DNA of 64,000 nt. Origin: Salinivibrio kushneri. Its GTDB lineage: Bacteria > Pseudomonadota > Gammaproteobacteria > Enterobacterales > Vibrionaceae. The translations under genes were made by a program, and so were the position numbers. Location: the NCBI RefSeq assembly GCF_005280275.1, contig NZ_CP040021.1:2505001-2569000 (forward strand), given 5' to 3'. Below the pieces are notes generated by a model, which saw only the letters and a program-made list of their open reading frames with translations, was not told the DNA's origin and did no database searches. This document shows positions 1-6,534 of this stretch, piece by piece; the stretch's first letter is position 1, and every line of letters starts with the position of its first letter.

Positions 1-469
1 ACGCGCCTACACCTTCGATGTAGAGTCGGCCCTTAAAAAATCGTTTCACATACCGCGCAATCTGGGTTGGTCGATATTGACGAAAGATGCGAAGCATAAG
101 GATCCCTTTCTTGTTCTCAAAGTCTGTCTAAGCAGACCGAAACGGCAATTCATTTCTTTCACCGTCACGATGACCGTGTGATATTGCCACCTTGGAGCGC
201 CAAATATTATCTGGCAATCTCCGCGTAAAAAGCTAAGCAAGCAAAGTGCCATCTCAATAAGATGGCAATCACAGCATTAGAGCCTGCTTGCGAACAGAAG
301 TTCCCGCTTTAGAGAAATACGTTTTGCGGCACAAGTTCGATCGACACAGAAAAGTCCGATCTTGCGCACGGAATCACCCTAGATACTTGGCACAAATCAC
401 CGTGTGACGTAACCATAGATAACTTGGCACCTGATGCCAAATAGTACCCACAAACATGGATGATCAATA
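1..469. other. Left-edge region without a recognised gene
   Basis: No recognisable gene lies here. One frame on the plus strand is open from base 2 to a TGA at 179-181, so it could be the C-terminal end of a protein that starts outside the window. Its translation resembles nothing I know, and a similar-sized open frame runs on the other strand, so neither is called. A perfect 7-bp hairpin (GCCATCT/AGATGGC) is at 248-266 without a T-tract. An inverted repeat lies at 424-440, just before the ytfJ-like gene. The rest is non-coding as far as I can see. Confidence 0.4.
424..440. promoter_or_regulatory. Candidate operator, inverted repeat TTGGCA-N5-TGCCAA
   Basis: A perfect 6-bp inverted repeat with a 5-base spacer ends 29 bases before the ytfJ-like start codon. 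The left half belongs to a longer direct repeat: TAGATACTTGGCAC at 380-393 recurs with one extra base at 416-430. Two direct copies plus a dyad suggest a protein-binding site. The regulator is unknown. Confidence 0.3.
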
Positions 470-1027
470 ATGAAAAAAACCACCCTACTTGCTCTCACCT
501 TTGCGTTATTCTCCGGCACGAGTATGGCGCACACGCTCCAAAATGGTGCACCCTTACCGCCAGCCAAAGTCGCCGAGCACGGCGAACTGACGCTGAATGG
601 CGACGATATCGTTTATCAAACTTGGCAAACCGAACAATTGCCGGGCAAAGTACGCGTGATCCAGGCCATCGCCGGACGCAGCAGTGCCAAGGAAATGAAT
701 GCCCCCTTGATGGAAGCCATCACCGCCGCAGACTTTGACGATGCTCGCTACCAAACCACCACCATCATTAACCAAGATGATGCCATGTGGGGCACCGGTG
801 GCTTTGTCAAATCATCAGCCGAAGACAGTAAACGCGAGTTTAGCTGGTCATCGATTGTGCTCGACGAAAACGGCAATGTCGCAGAGGCATGGCGCCTAAA
901 AGAAGAAAGCTCGTTAATTGCCGTATTGGATAACCAAGGCTCGGTACGCTTTGTCAAAGAAGGCAAATTAAGTGCCGACGAGGTGAATCAAGTCGTCAGC
1001 TTGGTCACCCAATTAGTCAACCGATAA
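470..1027 (+). CDS. ytfJ: YtfJ-family periplasmic protein
   Basis: This 185-residue protein matches the YtfJ family, which has a thioredoxin-like fold, is exported to the periplasm and has no firmly established function. Residues 1-20 form a signal peptide (MKK, hydrophobic stretch, then SMA before HTLQ). The conserved segments GKVRVIQAIAGR, TTIINQDDAMWGTGGFVKSS and FSWSSIVLDENG are present. No CxxC redox motif is visible, as is usual for the family. The ATG at 470 is preferred because it opens directly into the signal peptide. A GC-rich hairpin follows at 1035-1053, so it is probably monocistronic. The family assignment is firm; the role is not. Confidence 0.85.
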   Translation: MKKTTLLALTFALFSGTSMAHTLQNGAPLPPAKVAEHGELTLNGDDIVYQTWQTEQLPGKVRVIQAIAGRSSAKEMNAPLMEAITAADFDDARYQTTTIINQDDAMWGTGGFVKSSAEDSKREFSWSSIVLDENGNVAEAWRLKEESSLIAVLDNQGSVRFVKEGKLSADEVNQVVSLVTQLVNR

Positions 1028-1034
1028 CAACCAC

Positions 1035-1053
1035 GCGCGGGGACAGCCCGCGC
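1035..1053 (+). terminator. Terminator-like hairpin after ytfJ
   Basis: A perfect 7-bp GC stem (GCGCGGG/CCCGCGC) with a 5-base loop lies 8 bases after the ytfJ-like stop. The T-tract is poor (TGTCATT), so it may be a weak terminator or an mRNA-stabilising hairpin. Confidence 0.4.
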
Positions 1054-1087
1054 TGTCATTCAACACTTGGCGTTGATGATGATAATT

Positions 1088-1105
1088 GTTATGTTATCAC
1101 ATTAC
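1088..1105 (+). promoter_or_regulatory. Zur-binding site (Zur box) of the zinc operon
   Basis: GTTATGTTATCACATTAC is an imperfect 18-base dyad: 14 of 18 positions match its own reverse complement. It closely resembles the gammaproteobacterial Zur consensus built on RNNATGTTATAACATNNY. It lies 22 bases before the first gene of the zinc-uptake operon, where a bound repressor would cover the promoter. The Zur gene itself is at 30603-31046. Binding is inferred from the sequence match and the operon content. Confidence 0.75.
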
Positions 1106-1126
1106 TTATGTAGCACGGAAGTTGGC

Positions 1127-1414
1127 ATGTCTCGGCGATTGATCGTCCATCTGCTATTTGTTTTGATGCTCAGCCAAGCTGGGCTGTGGGGGGAGCATCA
1201 CCTCGATACTTTCACCCCAACGCATCATAGTGAGCACTGCAGCGCCTGCCATTTGGTGCCGCCAGCCCTCTTAGCTTATGCGGTCTCAGCACCTGTGCCC
1301 ACCTATGTGGTCAACGCAATTGTTACCCTTTCAAAGCCACCACGTGCTTACCACACCGCCATTGCCTTTTCAGCTCGCGATCCACCTAGTCGAATAAATT
1401 CCCTCATGATTTAA
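1127..1414 (+). CDS. Small Cys/His protein, first gene of the zinc operon
   Basis: This is a 95-residue protein starting at ATG 1127; an earlier in-frame start at 1067 would run through the Zur box and is unlikely. A hydrophobic N-terminus (about residues 5-21) looks like a signal sequence or membrane anchor. It is followed by a metal-ligand-rich patch, HHSEHCSACHLVPP, which suits zinc or copper binding. It resembles the short DUF2946/DUF2607-type proteins that accompany DUF2796 zinc proteins in Vibrio; which of these families is uncertain. In the V. cholerae zrgABCDE operon a small accessory protein of this kind is present, so it may be the zrgE equivalent. It lies 25 bases before zrgA and is probably co-transcribed from the Zur-controlled promoter. 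Confidence 0.6.
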   Translation: MSRRLIVHLLFVLMLSQAGLWGEHHLDTFTPTHHSEHCSACHLVPPALLAYAVSAPVPTYVVNAIVTLSKPPRAYHTAIAFSARDPPSRINSLMI

Positions 1415-1439
1415 CCCATTTATTCACTAGGAGAACCCA

Positions 1440-2243
1440 ATGAAAACACGTTTTTTACCCAGCATTATCGCCATGGCCGTTACGATGGCTGCGACGTCGG
1501 CACTCGCCGAAGAAGCCAATTACCAATCGTTTGACGCCCACGTGCACGGTGAAGTGGCCGCTAGCCTCGCCCAAGACGGTGAGCGTGTGCTGATTGAGCT
1601 GACCGCGCCCGGCCATGATGTGGTTGGGTTTGAGCACCACCCGAAAAATGCCGCCGATCAGCAAACGCTCGAAGATGCCTACGCGCTGCTGCGTGATGGT
1701 GGGAAACGCTTCCAACTTGCCGAAGCGGCGAATTGCCAGCTCGCCGAGACCAAAGTCACCAGCAGTTTTAACGACTACGATGAGCATCACGGCCATGAGG
1801 AGCATCATGGTCACGATGAACACCACGGTCATGACGAGCACCATGACCACGACGAACATCACGGCCACGACGAGCATAATAACCACGACGAACATCACGG
1901 CCACGATGAGCATCATAACCACGACGAACATCACGGCCACGATGAGCACCATGACCACGACGAGCACCACGGCCACGATGAGCACCATGATCACGACGAG
2001 CACCACGGCCACGATGAACATGATGCTCACCATGACGACCATCATGGACATGACCACGGTAACCACAATACCTTATCCGCGAACTATCAATTCGTTTGCC
2101 AAAACCCACAAGCCTTCACCGAATTGAAAACTGATTGGTTTAGCCTGTTTCCCAACACAGAAACCATCAAAATTCAGGCCTTTACTAATGATAAGGTCTG
2201 GGTAGACACCTTGAATCGTGCCAAGTCGCACATCCAGTGGTAG
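1440..2243 (+). CDS. zrgA: ZrgA-type zinc-uptake protein (DUF2796), His-rich
   Basis: This is a 267-residue exported protein of the DUF2796/ZrgA family, the zinc-binding component of the Zur-regulated zrg uptake system of Vibrio. Residues 1-23 are a signal peptide ending ALA. The conserved N-terminal part contains AHVHGEV and GFEHHPKN. Residues 114-209 are a metal-binding array of 13 six-residue units, mostly EHHGHD alternating with EHHDHD or EHHNHD, then a shorter His-rich tail, with about 46 histidines in all. The C-terminal part (FVCQNP to the end) is again conserved. Two cysteines, C99 and C220, flank the array and could form a disulfide. RBS AGGAG lies before ATG 1440. The first gene, ABC ATPase and permease around it support zinc capture in the periplasm. 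Confidence 0.88.
   Translation: MKTRFLPSIIAMAVTMAATSALAEEANYQSFDAHVHGEVAASLAQDGERVLIELTAPGHDVVGFEHHPKNAADQQTLEDAYALLRDGGKRFQLAEAANCQLAETKVTSSFNDYDEHHGHEEHHGHDEHHGHDEHHDHDEHHGHDEHNNHDEHHGHDEHHNHDEHHGHDEHHDHDEHHGHDEHHDHDEHHGHDEHDAHHDDHHGHDHGNHNTLSANYQFVCQNPQAFTELKTDWFSLFPNTETIKIQAFTNDKVWVDTLNRAKSHIQW
1779..2066 (+). repeat. 18/36-bp tandem repeat inside zrgA
   Basis: The His-rich array is encoded by near-identical 18-bp units (GAxCAxCAxGGCCACGAx type). In the centre these combine into a 36-bp higher-order unit that alternates Gly-bearing with Asp- or Asn-bearing copies. Most differences are third-position C/T or A/G changes. The structure suggests growth by unequal recombination or slippage and may vary in length between strains. 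Confidence 0.85.
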
Positions 2244-2256
2244 GGAAAAAGGAGGC

Positions 2257-2275
2257 GGGGCGCGTTAAGCGCCCC
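2257..2275 (+). promoter_or_regulatory. Intercistronic hairpin between zrgA and the ABC ATPase gene
   Basis: A perfect 7-bp GC stem (GGGGCGC/GCGCCCC) with loop GTTAA lies 8 bases before the ATPase start codon and has no T-tract. It sits where other binding-protein operons carry hairpins that protect the upstream mRNA and lower downstream expression. It could make ZrgA more abundant than the transporter. Confidence 0.5.
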
Positions 2276-2283
2276 TGTCAGGC

Positions 2284-2979
2284 ATGATTACCATCGAACA
2301 ACTGCGTTTTACGTGGCCAGATCAGTCGCAACCGATCTTAGACATCGATAGCTTTGCGGTCGGTGAGGGCGAGCATGTATTTTTAAAAGGCCCCAGCGGC
2401 AGCGGGAAATCCACGCTACTGAGCCTGATTGCAGGTATTCATACCCCACAATCGGGTGTGTTGACAGTCAATCACCAAGCGCTGACGGCACTGAATGATC
2501 GCCAGCGGGATCAGTTTCGCGCTAACCATATTGGTTATATTTTTCAACAATTTAACCTGCTACCGTACTTATCTGTGCTTGATAATGTCACTGTGCCGCT
2601 GCGCTTTTCTCACGCGCGACGTCAAGCACTTCACCACTCCCCGCACCAAGAAGCCGGCACCTTACTCGATCGATTAGGCTTACCGGCTAGCTGCTACCAT
2701 CAGCCAGTCACTGCGCTGAGTATCGGCCAGCAACAGCGGGTCGCAGCGGCACGCGCATTAATTGGTGCACCAGCGTTAATCATCGCTGACGAGCCCACTT
2801 CTGCGCTCGACACGGACACCCGGAATACCTTTATTCGGTTGCTGCAAGACCGATGCCGAGAAGCCAACAGCAGCTTATTGTTTGTCAGCCATGACAGCCA
2901 ATTAGCGCCCTTGTTTGACCGCGATGTCTCACTTCCCGCGCTTAATCGCGCCATACATCGCGAGGAGGCCAACCCATGA
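2284..2979 (+). CDS. zrgB: ABC transporter ATP-binding protein of the zinc operon
   Basis: This 231-residue ATPase belongs to the LolD/MacB-like group of ABC proteins. Walker A GPSGSGKS is at residues 36-43, the Q-loop glutamine is at about 88 (YIFQQFN), the signature is at 145-152 and Walker B with the catalytic glutamate is LIIADE at 165-170. The signature reads LSIGQQQR rather than the usual LSGGQ, a change of the first glycine to isoleucine. Its stop overlaps the permease start (ATGA at 2976-2979), so the two are translationally coupled. With the FtsX-like permease it should power zinc handling with ZrgA; the transport direction is inferred from the zrg precedent. Confidence 0.85.
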   Translation: MITIEQLRFTWPDQSQPILDIDSFAVGEGEHVFLKGPSGSGKSTLLSLIAGIHTPQSGVLTVNHQALTALNDRQRDQFRANHIGYIFQQFNLLPYLSVLDNVTVPLRFSHARRQALHHSPHQEAGTLLDRLGLPASCYHQPVTALSIGQQQRVAAARALIGAPALIIADEPTSALDTDTRNTFIRLLQDRCREANSSLLFVSHDSQLAPLFDRDVSLPALNRAIHREEANP

Positions 2980-4235
2980 TTTCGCTTTTAGGATTGGCGG
3001 GGCAAAGCCTGAAAAATCGCCGCGCCACCGCACTGCTTTCTTTACTGACCGTCACCATTGCCGTGGTGCTCTTGCTCGGGGTAGAGAAGGTGCGCACCCA
3101 AGCTAAAGCCAGCTTTGCCAACACCATCTCCAATACCGATTTAATTGTCGGTGCCCGCTCCGGTCCCATCAATTTACTGCTCTACTCGGTGTTTCGTATT
3201 GGCAACGCCACCAACAATATCGGCTGGGACAGTTACCAGCGCCTTGGTGAGCATCCGGATGTGAGTTGGACCATCCCCATTTCACTGGGGGACTCTCACC
3301 GTGGCTTTCGGGTGGTTGGTACCACCAATGATTACTTTGATCATTACCAATATGGTCAAAAACAACCACTGGCCTTTCGCCAAGGCGGCTCATTTTCCGG
3401 CTTATTCGATACCGTGATTGGCGCCCAAGTGGCCAAAGAGTTGGGGTACAAGATGGGCGATAGTCTGATCATTGCCCATGGACTGGCCGACAAAGGCTTT
3501 AATCAGCATGACAACTTGCCCTTTACGGTCACTGGGATCTTGGCACCCACTGGCACCCCCGTCGACCGTAGCGTGCATGTATCGCTCGAGGCCATCGAAG
3601 CGATTCATGTCGGCTGGGAAAGTGGCGCGCGACTCGGCCAAGGCCTGACTCAAGCGCAAGCGCAGCAACGCGAGCTACAGCCGGAACAGCTGACCGCGGT
3701 GATGGTGGGCTTGAACAGCAAAATCAAAACCTTCGCTGTCCAGCGTTGGGTCAACACCTATCCACGCGAACCATTAACCGCGATTATGCCCGGCATTGCC
3801 TTGCATGAACTGTGGGGCATGATGCGGGTTGGCGAACAAGCCCTGCTGGTGATCTCTGGCTTTGTCGCCGTCGCCGGGCTTTTGGGCATGCTCTCAAGCC
3901 TGCTCACCAGCTTGAACGAACGTCGACGAGAAATGGCGATCTTACGTGCAATGGGCGCGCGGCCTTTGCATATTATTTTGCTTTTGGTCAGTGAGGCGGT
4001 CGCGATTACTCTCGCAGGGATCGTCTTTGGCGTGCTACTGCTTTATGGTGGACTCGCGCTGGCTCAGCCCTATATTCTCAGTGAATTTGGCTTGTTTTTG
4101 CCACTCGACTGGCCGTCTTCTTATGAGCTTTCACTGATGGCCGGTGTGTTGGTCGCTGGCTTTATCGTGGGCTTGATCCCGGCTTGGCGCGCCTATCGAC
4201 AGGCGCTCGCTGATGGCATGACAATTAAGGTATAA
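2976..4235 (+). CDS. zrgC: ABC transporter permease of the zinc operon (FtsX/MacB-like)
   Basis: This is a 419-residue integral membrane protein. One N-terminal transmembrane segment (about residues 18-36) is followed by a large periplasmic domain of some 240 residues, then three transmembrane segments near the C-terminus (about 285-310, 335-365 and 385-408). That is the FtsX/MacB layout. The FtsX-domain segment LTSLNERRREMAILRAMGA, a coupling helix to the ATPase, is present. The start overlaps the upstream stop by four bases. Such permeases more often move substrates within the envelope than across the inner membrane, so its exact job in zinc uptake is not obvious from sequence. Confidence 0.83.
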   Translation: MISLLGLAGQSLKNRRATALLSLLTVTIAVVLLLGVEKVRTQAKASFANTISNTDLIVGARSGPINLLLYSVFRIGNATNNIGWDSYQRLGEHPDVSWTIPISLGDSHRGFRVVGTTNDYFDHYQYGQKQPLAFRQGGSFSGLFDTVIGAQVAKELGYKMGDSLIIAHGLADKGFNQHDNLPFTVTGILAPTGTPVDRSVHVSLEAIEAIHVGWESGARLGQGLTQAQAQQRELQPEQLTAVMVGLNSKIKTFAVQRWVNTYPREPLTAIMPGIALHELWGMMRVGEQALLVISGFVAVAGLLGMLSSLLTSLNERRREMAILRAMGARPLHIILLLVSEAVAITLAGIVFGVLLLYGGLALAQPYILSEFGLFLPLDWPSSYELSLMAGVLVAGFIVGLIPAWRAYRQALADGMTIKV

Positions 4236-4238
4236 CAG

Positions 4239-4736
4239 ATGAAAAAACGGATAATGCTCGGACTTATCGCCTTGCTTAGCAGTCTTTTTGGCTCTCAGGC
4301 TTGGGCAAATAGCGAACCACTCACGCTGGATTGGATTGATTTGGTGCCTGAGCATGAACGTGCTCAATTTGATAGCCGCGGGATGCCGGAAATCAGCCAC
4401 GACAGTGAGAATCCACAAAGCCTGGTCGGCTCTGTTCGCCCAGAGCTCAACAACAGCCAAGTCAAAATCCCTGGCTTCGTGATCCCACTGGAAGGCGACG
4501 ATAAAGTGGTAACGGAATTCCTACTGGTGCCCTTTCTTGGCGCCTGTATTCATGTTCCACCCCCGCCACCCAATCAAATTGTTTATGTAAAGTTTGCCGG
4601 CGGCGCGCCGATTCAACAGTTATGGGATGTGGTCTATGTCGAAGGCACGCTGAAAACCGAACATGTGAGCCATGACTTGGCAGAGGTGGGTTATGTGCTA
4701 CAAGGCACCGAATTAACGGACTACGACGACGGATAA
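4239..4736 (+). CDS. DUF3299 exported protein, last gene of the zinc operon
   Basis: This is a 165-residue protein with a signal peptide (residues 1-23, ending AWA) and a DUF3299 domain. Typical segments are KIPGFVIPLEGD, EFLLVPFLGACIHVPPPPPNQ and LWDVVYVEGTL. The single cysteine and histidine in GACIHVPPPPPNQ are the strongest candidates for metal contact. It begins 3 bases after the permease stop, so it is clearly part of the operon, and the same domain is found in the Vibrio zrg operon (likely zrgD). Its molecular role is unknown. No convincing terminator follows. Confidence 0.8.
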   Translation: MKKRIMLGLIALLSSLFGSQAWANSEPLTLDWIDLVPEHERAQFDSRGMPEISHDSENPQSLVGSVRPELNNSQVKIPGFVIPLEGDDKVVTEFLLVPFLGACIHVPPPPPNQIVYVKFAGGAPIQQLWDVVYVEGTLKTEHVSHDLAEVGYVLQGTELTDYDDG

Positions 4737-4778
4737 GTCCCTATCAATCAGTGAGCCTGATCGGCGCACCCGATGTTG

Positions 4779-4874
4779 TCAGACAATATAATGAGACAAG
4801 ATCGCCAGTGCGCCAATGTACACGGCAATCAGTAGCAGATTGATGGGGTTGAGTTTTTGCTTGCGCACACGCAT
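4779..4874 (-). CDS. Possible 29-31 residue membrane peptide
   Basis: A short reading frame lies antisense in the gap between the zinc operon and the TIGR03899 gene. It encodes a basic N-terminus (RVRKQKLNP) followed by one hydrophobic helix (INLLLIAVYIGALAIL), the shape of a single-span membrane peptide. ATG at 4874 has no useful ribosome site. A GTG two codons on, at 4868, has AGGG six bases before it and may be the true start. The first upstream in-frame codon beyond the start region is soon a stop. Codon use resembles the neighbours. No family is recognised, and an ORF this short can occur by chance. Confidence 0.4.
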   Translation of the reverse strand: MRVRKQKLNPINLLLIAVYIGALAILSHYIV

Positions 4875-4886
4875 CCCTATGCTTGA

Positions 4887-4911
4887 TTGTTAACGCTCAT
4901 AATGTTAACAA
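4887..4911. promoter_or_regulatory. Operator-like dyad TTGTTAAC-N9-GTTAACAA
   Basis: A perfect 8-bp inverted repeat with a 9-base spacer lies between the small antisense ORF and the TIGR03899 gene, which starts at 4975. It is followed by an AT-rich stretch (AATTTAATCTTTAATTAAC) suited to a promoter. It could control either or both. No known regulator's consensus is matched with confidence. Confidence 0.45.
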
Positions 4912-4974
4912 ATTTAATCTTTAATTAACATATTTGCCAGCACTAAATTTGCTGACAATCAGTGTGAGAATCGC

Positions 4975-5877
4975 ATGGCAGAGCAAGACAAACCCGAGGT
5001 CGTCGACGTCCACCCCGATAAACGACAACATCAGGATCACAAGAATAAAGAAGACGCAGATCTGCGTGGCAGTAAAGGGCGGCTAAAAGCCATTGCCAGT
5101 GAATATTATGTCGATGCGCGCCTGCAGGAGGTTGAGCAGGAAGATCTCGCCCATCGCAGTGCCACCCGCCAGCGTCATGTGATGCAAAAGCAGCAGGCTA
5201 ACCTCGAAGCCATCATTGCTCTGACCTACGACCAGTGTCACAGCGAAACCGCTCAGACCCCGGACCCAGATTGGCTGGTTCGTTTTTTCGATTTAGCCCG
5301 CAATATTCACGGCCATGCAATGCAGCAGTTGTGGGCGAAGATTCTCAAACAAGAAATGCTCCGCCCCGGCAGCACCTCAATTAAAGCACTGACCATTCTC
5401 GAGACTATGACCCAGCGCGAAGCGCAAGCACTGCAACGCGCCTGTGCATTGTCCAGCACCTTTGGGCAAGACAGCACCAAAAAGCTAGTCACTGGTTTTC
5501 GCCGCCGTCAAGGCTTGGTGCAACTGCTACGCCCAGAGCCGCCTCATAAGCTTTCGCTGGGTCACTATCAACTGTCTTATACCGATTTAATGCTGTTGAT
5601 GGACTTGGGGCTGATCCTGCGCACTGAGCTTGAATCTGGTGTGATTGAAATGCAGCCAGCGATGCCGTTTAAACTGCAAGACACCCAATACATGCTCACC
5701 CCGCTCCACAAAGGGATGCGTCTTTATTATTACCGCTTTAGCCCCACTGGCCATGAGCTAGCAAAACTGGTCGGTAAACGCGTGCATCCCGATTATCACC
5801 ACGCCATTTGTGAATTACTCGCCGAAGGCTTTGAGATGCACAGCGATGTGGGTGATACGGTCAACACTCACGCTTAA
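4975..5877 (+). CDS. TIGR03899-family protein (DUF2806-like)
   Basis: This 300-residue soluble protein resembles the uncharacterised TIGR03899/DUF2806 family seen in Vibrionaceae. The N-terminal 45 residues are very charged ([17 protein letters not shown]). The middle part contains [28 protein letters not shown], followed by a segment on test-like helices ([20 protein letters not shown]) typical of the family. No signal peptide or transmembrane segment is visible. Its stop codon overlaps the convergent cysC stop in the palindrome TTAA (5874-5877), so there is no room for a terminator between them. No function is known. The gene sits between the zinc and sulfate clusters, an arrangement also seen in Vibrio. 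Confidence 0.75.
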   Translation: MAEQDKPEVVDVHPDKRQHQDHKNKEDADLRGSKGRLKAIASEYYVDARLQEVEQEDLAHRSATRQRHVMQKQQANLEAIIALTYDQCHSETAQTPDPDWLVRFFDLARNIHGHAMQQLWAKILKQEMLRPGSTSIKALTILETMTQREAQALQRACALSSTFGQDSTKKLVTGFRRRQGLVQLLRPEPPHKLSLGHYQLSYTDLMLLMDLGLILRTELESGVIEMQPAMPFKLQDTQYMLTPLHKGMRLYYYRFSPTGHELAKLVGKRVHPDYHHAICELLAEGFEMHSDVGDTVNTHA

Positions 5878-6500
5878 TCTGACGAGCGCAACACCCCGCG
5901 CTCACGCAGTACGTGAAGACAGGTCGCCACATGCTCGGCGACGCTGAGATCACCGCTTAAATGGATCGCCGGTGTTCGCGGTGGCTCATACTCTGACGAT
6001 ATGCCGGTAAACGCCGGGATCTCGCCGGCACGCGCTTTTTTGTACAGCCCTTTGGGGTCGCGCTGTTCACATACCGCCAGCGGCGTATCGACAAAGACTT
6101 CAATAAACTGCCCCTCAGACAAACGCTCGCGCACCCGCTCTCGCTCCGCGCGAAACGGAGAGATAAAGGCACTCAAGACAATCAGGCCAGCATCAGTCAT
6201 CAACTTAGCCACCTCGCCAATTCGGCGAATGTTTTCGGCTCTGTCCTGATCGGAAAAACCTAGATCGCGACATAAGCCATGGCGAATATTATCGCCATCC
6301 AGCAAATAGGTATGGTGCCCTTCGGCCACCAAGGCCGCCTCCAGCGCGCCGGCGATGGTCGATTTGCCCGAGCCAGACAAGCCGGTAAACCAAAGCACCA
6401 CGGGTTGCTGCTGCTTTTGTGCACTGCGCTGGGCTTGGTCAACATGATGCTGGTGCCAGATCACATTGGGATCGGTTGACGCAGATACAGTGTCAGTCAT
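5874..6500 (-). CDS. cysC: Adenylylsulfate kinase
   Basis: CysC phosphorylates adenosine 5'-phosphosulfate to PAPS with ATP, the second activation step of sulfate assimilation. The 208-residue protein has the P-loop GLSGSGKS at 40-47 and the family segments [42 protein letters not shown] and [22 protein letters not shown]. The ATG at 6500 is chosen because GGAG lies eight bases before it; an upstream start would add nine residues. It is the last gene of the cysG-cysD-cysN-permease-cysC operon, 34 bases after the permease. Confidence 0.95.
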   Translation of the reverse strand: MTDTVSASTDPNVIWHQHHVDQAQRSAQKQQQPVVLWFTGLSGSGKSTIAGALEAALVAEGHHTYLLDGDNIRHGLCRDLGFSDQDRAENIRRIGEVAKLMTDAGLIVLSAFISPFRAERERVRERLSEGQFIEVFVDTPLAVCEQRDPKGLYKKARAGEIPAFTGISSEYEPPRTPAIHLSGDLSVAEHVATCLHVLRERGVLRSSD

Positions 6501-6534
6501 GAAAGTCTCCGCTATTTCGTTGGCCACGCCATGA

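Noticed and set aside
1455-2066. Long antisense and out-of-frame ORFs opposite the zrgA repeat (up to 203 aa)
   Set aside because: They are frame shadows of the codon-biased 18-bp repeat. Their translations are low-complexity Met/Val, Arg/His/Gly or Thr/Met strings with no domain.
1779-2066. CRISPR-like or minisatellite array
   Set aside because: The repeats are in frame, contiguous and have no unique spacers. They encode the His-rich segment of a DUF2796 protein.
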